Shown: positions 8,396-17,214 of the stretch, in pieces
Layout: the number at the start of each line of letters is the position of its first letter
Numbering within the stretch: the stretch's first letter is position 1
From: Clostridia bacterium
Lineage (GTDB): Bacteria; Bacillota; Peptococcia; DRI-13; SM3-B62
Length of the DNA stretch: 64,000 bases
NCBI GenBank assembly: GCA_018432615.1
Contig: JAHDSQ010000002.1
Location: forward strand, 95,054 to 159,053
Direction: 5' to 3'
Notes under the pieces: generated by a model
The model's database searches: none
Told to the model about the DNA's origin: nothing
The model's input: only the letters and a program-made list of their open reading frames with translations
Program-made: the position numbers and the translations under genes

Positions 8396-9079
8396 ATGCT
8401 GGTTATCGCACTTCGTGCTTTCATCCTTTATATGCTTGTTGTGGTAGTAATGCGCATTATGGGTAAACGCCAGATTGGAGAGCTGCAACCCTTTGAACTC
8501 GCTATCGCCATTATGATTTCCGAACTGGCAGCGATTCCCATGTCCGATACGGACATCCCCTTATTAAGTGGCGTTATTCCTATCTTAACCCTGCTTTTTG
8601 CTCAGGTGACACTCTCATATGTAAATATGAAGAGTAATAGCGCTCGTTGTGTACTTTGCGGTCGTCCCAGTATCCTGATCGAAAAGGGACGCATCAGCGA
8701 AAGCGAATTGCGTCGTTTACGCCTAAATATCAATGACCTGATGGAGCAGCTGCGGGTGAAAAACTATGCCGATATTACTAAGGTGGACTACGCTATCATG
8801 GAAACCAACGGACAGCTAAGTATAATCCCCAAAGGCCAAAACCGTTCCCTGGCGCCAAGTGACCTCAATATTAAAACAGCAGACGAAGGATTGCCGCTCA
8901 CCCTCATCGTAGACGGAAAAATAATAAAGCACAACCTCACTATAACAGGAATGACCGAAGAAAAACTGTACCATGCACTACGTCAAGAAGGCGTACAGAG
9001 CATCAAGGAAGTATTCTTTGCCAGCCTTGATAAAACAGGAACGCTACACTGGCAGCGGAAGGAGAGTGCCAAGCCATGA
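8396..9079 (+). CDS. DUF421 (YetF-like) membrane protein, second copy
   Basis: A 227-residue DUF421 protein with the family hallmarks: N-terminal helices, VVMRIMGKRQIGELQPFELAI, then the cytosolic part with SELRRLRLNINDLMEQLRVK, VDYAIMETNGQLSII and LTLIVDGKIIKHNL. It starts at an ATG preceded by TTTGGAGGAACC. It overlaps the DUF4363 gene by ATGA (4 bases), a gene order frequent in Clostridia, which suggests the two products work together at the membrane. By eye it resembles the other copy at 5779 only in the family blocks, so this is not a recent duplication. Confidence 0.88.
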   Translation: MLVIALRAFILYMLVVVVMRIMGKRQIGELQPFELAIAIMISELAAIPMSDTDIPLLSGVIPILTLLFAQVTLSYVNMKSNSARCVLCGRPSILIEKGRISESELRRLRLNINDLMEQLRVKNYADITKVDYAIMETNGQLSIIPKGQNRSLAPSDLNIKTADEGLPLTLIVDGKIIKHNLTITGMTEEKLYHALRQEGVQSIKEVFFASLDKTGTLHWQRKESAKP

Positions 9080-9465
9080 AAAGCTGGTCTGTCCCCCTAG
9101 CGCTACTTTTACTGATATCGTTAATAGTTTCCTTAGGATATGGCAGCTACCATCTCCTGCAAAAAGGATCCACTGAATTACTCCTCCCTGTTGAAAGAAT
9201 AAAAGAGTCCGTTTTGCGGGAGGATTGGCTGTCAGCCGAAAAACACTTTCGTAAAGCAGTAAATACATGGCAAAGAGAAAACAAATACTGGCCGATGCTC
9301 ATTAACCATCAGGAAATGGATAATATCGAGGAATGCCTCAATAGTTTGAAAAGCCATTTGCATTACAAAAACAGCAATGAGGCCGTAGCTGAACTCTACA
9401 ACCTCATTTTCTATATCAAACATATTCCGGAAAAGGAATCTCTTAATCTGAAAAACATCCTTTGA
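9076..9465 (+). CDS. DUF4363 family protein
   Basis: A 129-residue protein with one N-terminal membrane helix (residues 5-26) and a helical outer part rich in Trp, Glu and Leu (WLSAEKHFRKAVNTWQRENKYWPMLINHQEMDNIEECL), matching DUF4363, which is regularly encoded right after a DUF421 gene. No catalytic residues are apparent. The start codon overlaps the stop of the DUF421 gene, so translation is coupled. Function unknown. Confidence 0.8.
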   Translation: MKSWSVPLALLLLISLIVSLGYGSYHLLQKGSTELLLPVERIKESVLREDWLSAEKHFRKAVNTWQRENKYWPMLINHQEMDNIEECLNSLKSHLHYKNSNEAVAELYNLIFYIKHIPEKESLNLKNIL

Positions 9466-9486
9466 ATACCTATCGTGCTTAATTCT

Positions 9487-10425
9487 TTATTCGGCATACA
9501 CAAGAGTGAAATAACTGGTTGTTTCAATTGCATCGTTTTGCAATATCCTGCCCGAATTGGTATGATCAACAATCTCAAAACTCATGACTCCATTCTTTTC
9601 CGCCGTACGCAAAACAAAAGAGAGGGATGCCGGAGAATCAAGATGATCACTACCGAAACGGTAGAGAGCAGGGTAATCAAAATACCTTATCGCATCTAGG
9701 GTCTCCTCATCCCTTCTCTCCGCCTCATTTTGGGGCAAATAGTGGGAAAAATCTACCGAACCCAGCACAACGACGCTCTTTCTAGCAGCGCCTTCGTTTT
9801 CAGACAACACAGCCTCCAGTATCTTGTCAACCTCCGTTACACTTACATCACGATGCAATATCAAAGGCACTATTTCCGCATCAGGTAGATAATGCTTAAG
9901 AAAAGGCACAACCACCCCGATCGAATGCTCGCTGCCTAGGACTTCCTCATCACGGGCCGCCAACCCTTTATCCAATAGCCCGGATACGATATCCTGCTGT
10001 GTGTTCACGATCCCTTCTGGTGTTTGCCAGTCGTACAGCCCTGTAATGACCCTCTCACCTACGTGCTTATGGTTAGGTCCAACAATCACGATTATCTCAG
10101 GTTCTTGCAAAGCAAGGATTTTCATGAAACGGGCAATTAATTCCCCCGCCAGTAAATGATGAGGCAACACACCTGAACATATTTCGCCAAATCCTTTATA
10201 ACATTCACCTTCGATACCCTCGTATTGCCCCTCTGTCTGCAGAATGAATTCCTTAAGCTGTTGGTCTGTAACAAATACCTCAATATGCGCCGAAGCAGCA
10301 TTATGTTCAACATCAAAGCCCCGTTCGAGGCTCCCGTTGGTGGTTTTTAGCCCGCAGGCACAAGCACTGAGCACCACAATAAAAGCAACGATAAATACAA
10401 TTATTTTTCTTCTAACCGTTCTCAT
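9487..10425 (-). CDS. MEMO1-family lipoprotein (AmmeMemoRadiSam system B-like)
   Basis: A 312-residue protein of the MEMO/AmmeMemoRadiSam-B superfamily, related to extradiol dioxygenases. It has an N-terminal lipoprotein signal with a lipobox LSAC and acylated Cys at residue 22, so it should sit outside the membrane, unlike most MEMO proteins. The conserved histidine blocks are SGVLPHHLLAG, VIVGPNHKHVGE, and GSVDFSHYLP, and a C-terminal FGSDHLDSPASL. No AMMECR1 or radical-SAM partner is next to it. Instead it overlaps the alpha-2-macroglobulin gene by 4 bases (ATGA), which ties it to an envelope role. Substrate unknown. Confidence 0.82.
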   Translation of the reverse strand: MRTVRRKIIVFIVAFIVVLSACACGLKTTNGSLERGFDVEHNAASAHIEVFVTDQQLKEFILQTEGQYEGIEGECYKGFGEICSGVLPHHLLAGELIARFMKILALQEPEIIVIVGPNHKHVGERVITGLYDWQTPEGIVNTQQDIVSGLLDKGLAARDEEVLGSEHSIGVVVPFLKHYLPDAEIVPLILHRDVSVTEVDKILEAVLSENEGAARKSVVVLGSVDFSHYLPQNEAERRDEETLDAIRYFDYPALYRFGSDHLDSPASLSFVLRTAEKNGVMSFEIVDHTNSGRILQNDAIETTSYFTLVYAE

Positions 10426-13400
10426 TTTATGGCAATCCTGGTTTCCTGCCCGAAGGCACAGATCTCATCATACTTCATATGACTTATCAATGGGGGCTCA
10501 GCCACAAATCCACCAGGTGATACGACACGAGCATAATACTCTATCGTCCCTGTTTTTTCCCTCACCGTAAAGACCACTTTTTGTCCCTTTACTTCCGAGG
10601 GATACTTCAACCAGCATGCCCTATCACGAGGCATGGCTGCCGCTCCTTCAATATATCGCAGCCCTGCGGGAAGGATATCCACTATCTCATAATCTCCTGC
10701 AGGCTGTTCTTCACTCACACTGTAGGTTATCATCACTTTAACCAGATCCGACCTGTCAAAACTCCTTGTTGCGACTCCCCCAACTGTGTATTCCCTGTCA
10801 ATATTCATACCCTTCCTTGGATTAATGCTTTCTGCATTATGTGGCACAGTATAAGCAGTTAAGACGCCAACCTTGCCCACAACTCTATTTAAGATAATTT
10901 CCTCCGCGTCTTCCGGCAACAGGGTCAAACTCAAAATCCGGCTTTCGTCCAGTGTTTCCTTCTCGAACTGTCCGTTCCTTTCGTAGGTCAAACTTGCTAT
11001 TGTGGGATCCATGTACTGCAAGAGATACTTCAAAATCCCCGCCTCATGCAATGATATCAGTATGTTATCCGCAGGGTTTTCCAGCAGATACTGGTAGAGC
11101 CCGTACTTTTCCGGCCGGTCAAGCCGTGCTGCCAGCAAGGCCATCTGGGCTGTTGACAGGATAATGTCATCCTGTTTACTTCCGACTTTCATCCGAAGTG
11201 TTTCTCCCAATTTTTCACCATATGCCTCCTGCAGTTCCGCATATACAGCAGAAGCATATGCCCCATTCCCTGCATCTAGAGAAGCTAACGCCAGACGGAA
11301 CTTCTCCTCCGGCGAAAGTCCCTCCTTCTCCAAATACTTGTTTATCCGGAGCAAAACCGGCTCTTCTAAAACGGCTAATCCCCACAATGCCGGCGTTTTA
11401 TCTTCAATCTCGTCCTTTTCTAAGAGCTCATAGAAATACCCAATTAAAGCCTTTTTGTCAAAAGCCTCCGCATTTACCGAAGCGGCCAACGCAGATAACG
11501 CAGGTTCGCTTTCAGCGTAAGGCAGTATTGCTATTCCCCCATCCTCCTGTTGGTATTGTAACAACTCGACCTCTCCTGAGGCAGCATGAAAATAATCCTC
11601 ATTAGCAAAATAATCATTGAGCAGCCGCATAGCTTCATAGCCGCCAAGCCTCTGTTCCAGACGGTTTCCATTCTGACAAGCCGTTTTATATAAGCCCTTC
11701 AAATATTGCGACCTTTCATAATCGCTGAAAACTACCGTGAGGGGTTCCGTAACGCCTTCTGGGATCCCAATTATTTGCCCTTCCACCGCAGTACTAAAAG
11801 TTGTAACGGTCCGCTCCAATAACGAATCGACAACCTTTAGCTCCCTGGTAACTACATCAGTATAACCGTTCGCTTTCGCTTCCGCTGTGAGGGTATAAGT
11901 ACCTTTTTCCAGAGCGGGCAGAACCCAGTCATAGGAAGTAAAGGAAAGCCCACTGCCACTTCTTTCAACCGTCTTGCCATCCGGGGCAACCAGCTTGAAT
12001 TTATATTCTACACGTTCTCCTGCCTTTATTCCTTCCCCAAATGAACGCAGGATCACTACCGGTATATCCCCGTCTAAATAGACATCATTAATGTTCATTT
12101 CTACAAAGAAAGGTAACCGTACCGGTAAAAGCTCGGTACCGCTTTTCGCCTGCAAGTCATCCGTCAAGGCATGATAAGTAATACGCCAGGAAGTCAGATT
12201 ATCAGGTAAAGTAATTTCCGTAGCAGCTTTCCCTTTACTATCGGTTTCAAGGGTGGAAAACAGCAAGGCATCCTTAAACTCTCTGCGTTCACCGCCGCCT
12301 TCCCCGCCGCCTTCAGCAAAATTAAGCTCCCGTGGGTATCCATGGGATACACTTGTATGGAAATTTCCATAAATATATTTGGTGTATAGCTCAGATAAAA
12401 AGTCAACACTTTGCTCCTTTAAACTGAAAAGTGCTTCGTCGACAAGGCTAAGACACACCTTGGCCTGCACAGGTTTATCATTATCATCTGTAACACGTAC
12501 CACCAATTTGACCTCTTCCTGGGGCTTGTATTCTTCTTTGTCTGTTGCTACCTCAACCTTAAGAGCTTTGTTTTCTCTGGCAAAAGGGACCAATTTAGTC
12601 GGTGTCTCATGATAAAACCTTCCGTCAAAATACACCCCCCCGACATTGACATTAGGTATGTACATATCGGTAAAAGTAAACGTATAATCCGGACTGTCGG
12701 AAACTGAATATTCCTCCGCTACATCCCCACCGCGGAAGTAAAAATACCCGCTTGCCCTTTCTGTCAGTTGCTCATCATTCTTCAGAAACACAAGGCCTAC
12801 TTCTTCCCCAGGCGCAAACTGCTCTTCTCCTTGTTTTGTTTCAAGGTGGTAATACTGGTAAGCATCATAATATCCCTGATTACTGTTCCCTTTGCCAAGC
12901 CAAACCCGCCTTGAAAATTCGTAACCCTCATTATCTACTGCTGTCAAATCAATATAATATGAATCATCCTGAGGCAATTCAATACTTACAGTTGCCCTGC
13001 CCTTGCTATCCGTGGTCATAATGACATCATCGACATGCTCGGCAGAATGCTTCCACAGATATTGCTTAACGACCTTTTTACTCAGATAATCGTATCTCTC
13101 ACCTTGCTCCGTTTTTTCCCACACATCCCGATATATCTTACCCTGTATCGTGCTATTAGGCATAGTCTCCGCTATAAAATTCTCCTCACTGGGATACTCA
13201 CCCTCATTGATTCTGCTCAAATCCACCTGTGAAAGAACGGCATTGACCACCACATAATCAGCTTTCCATTCGGCTTCCGCCTGTAAATATACTCGGCTTC
13301 TAAATACATAAATACCGCTTTCAGCCGTAATCTCTCCATATTCCGGCAAGGCCGTTCTTACACCCAGATAATTGATGCGGTAATTACTCGATTGGGTGCT

Positions 13401-15398
13401 GGACATCTTTCCGGTGTATGGTATTTCTGCGACACCCTCTTTATCGGTCACAACCGCTTTGGTTTCATCATTGATTCGGCATTCCAAACTCAACTGCGGG
13501 ACCGGCGTTCCTTCAAAGAAATGCGCGGCAGCCTTAAAGCGTGTAGCTTCCCCGGCAAAAACAGCCTTTTTCTCAGGTTCAACCGTCAGCTGGTAAGAAG
13601 GTTTTTGATAAGTTTCCACCGAAAAACCACGTGAAGCCATGGTCACCCCATCGGCTTTAACGGTTAGGTAATAGTAGCCTGGTTTTAACTGCGGCAATGC
13701 GATCGCCCCAGTGTAAGTATTTCCTTCTAGAGGAATTGTTTCAGAAACAATGGGGGAATTTCCCCAGGCCTCGCCATGATAGTAGCGACCTGCCCCTTCC
13801 AGCTCGACTTCAACTTCCTCTATTTCTCGGTTATCCTCACTACGTACCGCTAAAACTCCCCAATAATTCACCATATCGCCGGGTTTATATAACACCCTGT
13901 CAAGGTACAAGTAGCGCCAATAATCTTTGCTTTGTAATCTCTCCTCCTGTCGGTCTTCGTTAATAGTATTGTCCAATCTTGCCAATACTTCATAGGAAGA
14001 ACTGCTAACTAGGGCATAAACAGCTTCAGTAGCCGTTTTATTCTGCCCATCTTCCTCACCGTCGGGCAGCAATTCCTTATTAATAGAAATTACTCCGTTT
14101 TCGTCGGCTTTCACAGTCTTGCCATTTACCGGCAAGCGTGCACGCGCTTCGGAAGGCGGGGCTTTTGTTACAAGATCGTTTACCCATAGAATATTTTTCT
14201 CGCTGTCTGCAACCTGATAAACCCCAAGATTACTTACCTGGAATCTAACCTGTGTTGAAGCTTCCCCCACCTTAATCTCTGCAGCATAGTAGCCTAACGG
14301 CAATGCTTCGGGAAACACAATGTAATGTTGATAATCATTGACCGTCAATAATTCTGTGTTGTATTCTCCTACCTTGCTCAGCTCGGTGAAATCTTCCTTG
14401 TTTTTAACTCTTGCCACCGGGGCCCACTCCGGTACTGCATCGCTTTTTTCCAAGGCGGCAATATATTCTTGATAACCCGCATAACGATAAACCTTAATAT
14501 TTAAAGTCGGTATCTGATTTTGGGGAACATAGTACGCCGTAAACACAGGCTCTTCGCCTCCGGCAAAGGCAGCCGTTTTATCTAAAATATCAAACTCATA
14601 TTTGACTTTGTCTTCCTTTTTTTCGTCGGTCTCAAAAGAAAAAGAGTAATCATAGCCAAGCTCCTCCTCGCTCTTTAAAAGAGGCAAGCCCTTTTTTATA
14701 CTAACCGTATATAACGTTCCCGGGTTCAAACTCTGAGGAACAAAAACAAGAGTGTTTTCATACTGTTCAAAATGCCCCTGTACCTGAGGGGAGATGCTAA
14801 AATATTCTGCCATCACTGACAAATCAAAGCTATCATGAGTGAAAATTATTTCTATTCCTGTATCAACCGGTACAAAGGCCGCACTGTCACGCGGCAAGGT
14901 CCCCACTACTCCAAAGTCCTTTTTCGTTTGAAAAGCCCAGGTATTGCATTCTCTGTCCTTTCCGGTGGGGTCCAATGATAAAGTGTATATCTTATTTGCC
15001 TCTAACTGCATCAAGGGTGTTACTTTATACTTCCTGCCGCCGTCATCCTTCTTTAGTTTATACTCCACAGCCGGCTTTATCTTTAAATACTCTTCAACTG
15101 TTTTTTCTTGAAGAGGCTCTTGGCTGATTATTTCGAAAGCCGTATCAACCGACGCGCCTAGTGAATCTTCCTTAAGTGCTTTTATTGTTAAGGTGTCGCT
15201 GAAACCGTTTTCTGGCAGGCTGGCTATTTCGCCGACCCGATTCAGTCCCCAAAAAACCCCTGCAAACAGCAGCACCACCAAACCTATACTTGCCCAAAGC
15301 AATAAAAACCGGAGCCGTTTACCATGCTTCAATATCAACTTTTTCGCCCCCAATAAGCAAGAAGTATCCTTCGCATAATTATATACTAACAATACCAT
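10422..15398 (-). CDS. Bacterial alpha-2-macroglobulin-like protein without thioester Cys
   Basis: A 1658-residue membrane-anchored surface protein. A signal-anchor helix lies at about 28-52. Two Ig-like (BIG_5-type) domains follow to about 260, then macroglobulin domains including the MG2-like YLDRVLYKPGDMVNYWG near 495, and the A2M core with LPDNLTSWRITYHAL near 1130. The thioester region reads NGNRLEQRLGG, so residue 1246 is Arg where the family has Cys in CLEQ (bases 11652-11663). It cannot form the thioester and resembles the YfaS type in that respect. There is no neighbouring pbpC. The start is uncertain: the ATG at 15398 has a weak ribosome site, and a TTG at codon 21 has GGGGG before it. 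Confidence 0.87.
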   Translation of the reverse strand: MVLLVYNYAKDTSCLLGAKKLILKHGKRLRFLLLWASIGLVVLLFAGVFWGLNRVGEIASLPENGFSDTLTIKALKEDSLGASVDTAFEIISQEPLQEKTVEEYLKIKPAVEYKLKKDDGGRKYKVTPLMQLEANKIYTLSLDPTGKDRECNTWAFQTKKDFGVVGTLPRDSAAFVPVDTGIEIIFTHDSFDLSVMAEYFSISPQVQGHFEQYENTLVFVPQSLNPGTLYTVSIKKGLPLLKSEEELGYDYSFSFETDEKKEDKVKYEFDILDKTAAFAGGEEPVFTAYYVPQNQIPTLNIKVYRYAGYQEYIAALEKSDAVPEWAPVARVKNKEDFTELSKVGEYNTELLTVNDYQHYIVFPEALPLGYYAAEIKVGEASTQVRFQVSNLGVYQVADSEKNILWVNDLVTKAPPSEARARLPVNGKTVKADENGVISINKELLPDGEEDGQNKTATEAVYALVSSSSYEVLARLDNTINEDRQEERLQSKDYWRYLYLDRVLYKPGDMVNYWGVLAVRSEDNREIEEVEVELEGAGRYYHGEAWGNSPIVSETIPLEGNTYTGAIALPQLKPGYYYLTVKADGVTMASRGFSVETYQKPSYQLTVEPEKKAVFAGEATRFKAAAHFFEGTPVPQLSLECRINDETKAVVTDKEGVAEIPYTGKMSSTQSSNYRINYLGVRTALPEYGEITAESGIYVFRSRVYLQAEAEWKADYVVVNAVLSQVDLSRINEGEYPSEENFIAETMPNSTIQGKIYRDVWEKTEQGERYDYLSKKVVKQYLWKHSAEHVDDVIMTTDSKGRATVSIELPQDDSYYIDLTAVDNEGYEFSRRVWLGKGNSNQGYYDAYQYYHLETKQGEEQFAPGEEVGLVFLKNDEQLTERASGYFYFRGGDVAEEYSVSDSPDYTFTFTDMYIPNVNVGGVYFDGRFYHETPTKLVPFARENKALKVEVATDKEEYKPQEEVKLVVRVTDDNDKPVQAKVCLSLVDEALFSLKEQSVDFLSELYTKYIYGNFHTSVSHGYPRELNFAEGGGEGGGERREFKDALLFSTLETDSKGKAATEITLPDNLTSWRITYHALTDDLQAKSGTELLPVRLPFFVEMNINDVYLDGDIPVVILRSFGEGIKAGERVEYKFKLVAPDGKTVERSGSGLSFTSYDWVLPALEKGTYTLTAEAKANGYTDVVTRELKVVDSLLERTVTTFSTAVEGQIIGIPEGVTEPLTVVFSDYERSQYLKGLYKTACQNGNRLEQRLGGYEAMRLLNDYFANEDYFHAASGEVELLQYQQEDGGIAILPYAESEPALSALAASVNAEAFDKKALIGYFYELLEKDEIEDKTPALWGLAVLEEPVLLRINKYLEKEGLSPEEKFRLALASLDAGNGAYASAVYAELQEAYGEKLGETLRMKVGSKQDDIILSTAQMALLAARLDRPEKYGLYQYLLENPADNILISLHEAGILKYLLQYMDPTIASLTYERNGQFEKETLDESRILSLTLLPEDAEEIILNRVVGKVGVLTAYTVPHNAESINPRKGMNIDREYTVGGVATRSFDRSDLVKVMITYSVSEEQPAGDYEIVDILPAGLRYIEGAAAMPRDRACWLKYPSEVKGQKVVFTVREKTGTIEYYARVVSPGGFVAEPPLISHMKYDEICAFGQETRIAIK

Positions 15399-15456
15399 AT
15401 ATCTCTTATTTTTCCCAGTTTAACAAGATAAAAAGTAAAAACAATCTATTCCAATT

Positions 15457-15592
15457 ATAAGAACCCCACCCGACATTGCAATCAAAGATTGCTGTCGGGT
15501 CCCGGGAACCTTGTTGTTTTCACAATAAGAACCCCACCCGACATTGCAATCAAAGATTGCTGTCGGGTCCCGGGAACCTTGTTGTTTTCACA
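15457..15592. repeat. Two identical 68-base tandem units, each with a strong hairpin
   Basis: Bases 15457-15524 are repeated without a visible mismatch at 15525-15592, followed by the first 4 bases of a third unit. In each unit ACCCGACA and GCAATC pair with GATTGC and TGTCGGGT around an AAA loop, and a CCCGGG palindrome follows. The units lie between the asd terminator and the A2M gene start. Neither strand has a U-run directly after the stem, so they are not ordinary terminators. The exact identity points to a recent duplication. Confidence 0.9.
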
Positions 15593-15594
15593 AT

Positions 15595-15644
15595 AAAAGG
15601 GAGGAGCATCCCAATCGGCAGAACCGATTTGCTCATCCCTTTTT
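15595..15644 (-). terminator. Terminator of asd
   Basis: On the minus strand AAGGGATGAGCAAATCGG pairs with CCGATT...GCTCCTCCCTT, with a 5-base loop and small bulges, and TTTTATTG follows. It starts 46 bases after the asd stop. A T-run on the opposite side means it could work in both directions. Confidence 0.75.
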
Positions 15645-15689
15645 AAACAAAAATACCACCTTATTACGCCCCTGATATTGCCCGGGCAA

Positions 15690-16718
15690 TTAACATCCGG
15701 TATCCTTTGAAACCCAATTTTTCTCAGCTAACAGCTCGGCGATTTGCACCGCATTCAATGCCGCGCCTTTTAGAAGATTGTCGGCTACAACCCACATATT
15801 CAGTCCGTTTGGTATACTGTAGTCCTTACGTATTCTCCCGACAAACACTCCATATTTGTACTGGCAGTCAGCGGCCAACGGATAGGCATCATTCGCCACA
15901 TCATCGATTACTGTAACACCGGGGGCCTCAGCCAGTATTTTTTTTATCTCTTCCACGGAAGGCATGGGTTTTTCTGTCTCAATGTTTACCGCCTCGGAAT
16001 GACAGCGCACCACCGGAATTCTTACCGCTGTAGCCGAAACCTGAATGCTTTCGTCCCCTATAATTTTCCTGGTCTCATGATGCATTTTCATTTCTTCCTT
16101 GGAATACCCGTTATCGAGGAAAACATCGATATGCGGTAAGGCATTGAAAGCAATCTGATGCGGATAAACACTGTTTTTTATTTCCTCTTGGGCAATGTAA
16201 GCACTCACCTGTTCGTTCAGTTCGTCTATCGCTTTGTATCCGGTTCCGGAGACGGCTTGATACGTAGACACAACAATTCTTTTAATCTTATACAAATCAT
16301 GCAGTGGCTTCAAGGCAACCACCATCTGAATGGTCGAACAATTAGGGTTGGCAATCAGCCCTTTGTGTTTTTTAGCATCCAGCGGATTAACCTCAGGCAC
16401 AACCAAGGGAATTTCCGGATCCATCCGGAAGGCATTACTGTTGTCGATTACAACAGCTCCCTCCTCAATCGCCATCGGCGCTAATTCTTTGCTGGCCTGC
16501 TCCCCTGCGGAAAATAGTGCAATATCAACGCCCTTAAAAACACCTTTATTGACCTTCACCGTTTTATAAGTGCGTCCCCTAAAAGAAATTGGCTCTCCTT
16601 CATTTCTGCGCACCAGAGGTAAAAGTTCAGACACGGGCAAGGAAGATTTTTCTAAGGTAGCAACCATTTCTCTTCCCACTGCGCCCATTCCCACAACCGC
16701 TATGCGATACTCTTTCAT
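15690..16718 (-). CDS. asd: Aspartate-semialdehyde dehydrogenase
   Basis: NADPH-dependent enzyme that reduces aspartyl phosphate to aspartate semialdehyde, the branch point to lysine/diaminopimelate, threonine and methionine. The 342-residue protein has the nucleotide-binding VVGMGAVGREMV at the start, the catalytic Cys in NPNCSTIQ near residue 126, and the catalytic His in RCHSEAVNIE near 236. Length and motifs are typical and intact. It is a single-gene unit: its leader is a lysine riboswitch (16953-17165) and it ends at its own terminator. The ATG follows AAGGGTGTTCGTAG. Confidence 0.95.
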   Translation of the reverse strand: MKEYRIAVVGMGAVGREMVATLEKSSLPVSELLPLVRRNEGEPISFRGRTYKTVKVNKGVFKGVDIALFSAGEQASKELAPMAIEEGAVVIDNSNAFRMDPEIPLVVPEVNPLDAKKHKGLIANPNCSTIQMVVALKPLHDLYKIKRIVVSTYQAVSGTGYKAIDELNEQVSAYIAQEEIKNSVYPHQIAFNALPHIDVFLDNGYSKEEMKMHHETRKIIGDESIQVSATAVRIPVVRCHSEAVNIETEKPMPSVEEIKKILAEAPGVTVIDDVANDAYPLAADCQYKYGVFVGRIRKDYSIPNGLNMWVVADNLLKGAALNAVQIAELLAEKNWVSKDTGC

Positions 16719-16892
16719 TCTACGAACACCCTTTCTCTATTAAGTTTCAGCATTAATCCTCATTTTATAGTGTCTATTCTCTACGGACATTTATCTGCCT
16801 ACGGCGGATATTTATAATAGGTATTATACAGCTTTCCATTAGTAAGTCAATAGTTTTTTGCTGCTCAATGTTTTTGCTACTCATCAATGAGC

Positions 16893-16934
16893 AGTCTTAA
16901 AAAAGAAAAATCAGCTAAAGGACGTGCCTTAGCT
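16893..16934 (-). terminator. Riboswitch expression-platform terminator before asd
   Basis: Minus-strand AGCTAAGGCACGTCCTTTAGCT (two 9-base arms, AGCTAAGGC and its near complement) is followed by a long T-rich run at 16910-16893. It sits directly after the lysine aptamer, 175 bases before the asd ATG, as expected for ligand-triggered termination. Confidence 0.8.
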
Positions 16935-16952
16935 GTCGAACGCTTCTGCCCC

Positions 16953-17165
16953 CCTCCTGCCCCTCGTGAGATAGTTCTCCAACCGGCATCGGGCAAACCA
17001 CCGGTTGACAGTCCTGCATCTCTTAAATGCAGAACCAGCGCAATGAGTGCGGTAACTCACTACACTTCGGCAAACGCCCCTTTGACTCGCTTCACGGCTA
17101 CCACACTCCACGAGTTACTCTTGACGCCTGCGCCCCTACCCCACCCGCAAAAGAGTGAGGTAATT
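16953..17165 (-). promoter_or_regulatory. Lysine riboswitch (L-box) controlling asd
   Basis: Read on the minus strand, the conserved lysine-aptamer blocks appear in order: GGTAGGGGCGC at the 5' side, CAAGAGTAAC (loop-E/turn segment), AAAGGGGC then GCCGAAGTGTAG (the hallmark core), a helix ending in GGACTGTC, and TGGAGAACTATCTCA at the 3' side. The class binds L-lysine and turns off lysine-pathway genes; asd, the next gene, fits. Edges are approximate. A terminator follows at 16893-16934. Confidence 0.88.
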
Positions 17166-17185
17166 CCTATTAAGCTTTGTTATAT

Positions 17186-17214
17186 ATAGTATTACCCGGA
17201 AACGCGTTTGTCAA
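17186..17214 (-). promoter_or_regulatory. Sigma-A-type promoter for the lysine riboswitch-asd transcript
   Basis: Perfect TTGACA (17214-17209), 17 bases, TACTAT (17191-17186) on the minus strand. Transcription would begin near 17180, just before the aptamer. The -35 overlaps the last bases of the DUF815 gene. Confidence 0.75.

Noticed and set aside
11198-11605. Plus-strand 135-residue frame inside the A2M gene
   Set aside because: Shadow of the long minus-strand gene; no ribosome site and no recognisable product. The same applies to the other antisense frames in this window, including those inside purB, iorA, clpB and glnN.
15457-15592. Tandem repeat as a CRISPR array
   Set aside because: Only two copies, no spacers between them (period equals unit length) and no cas genes.
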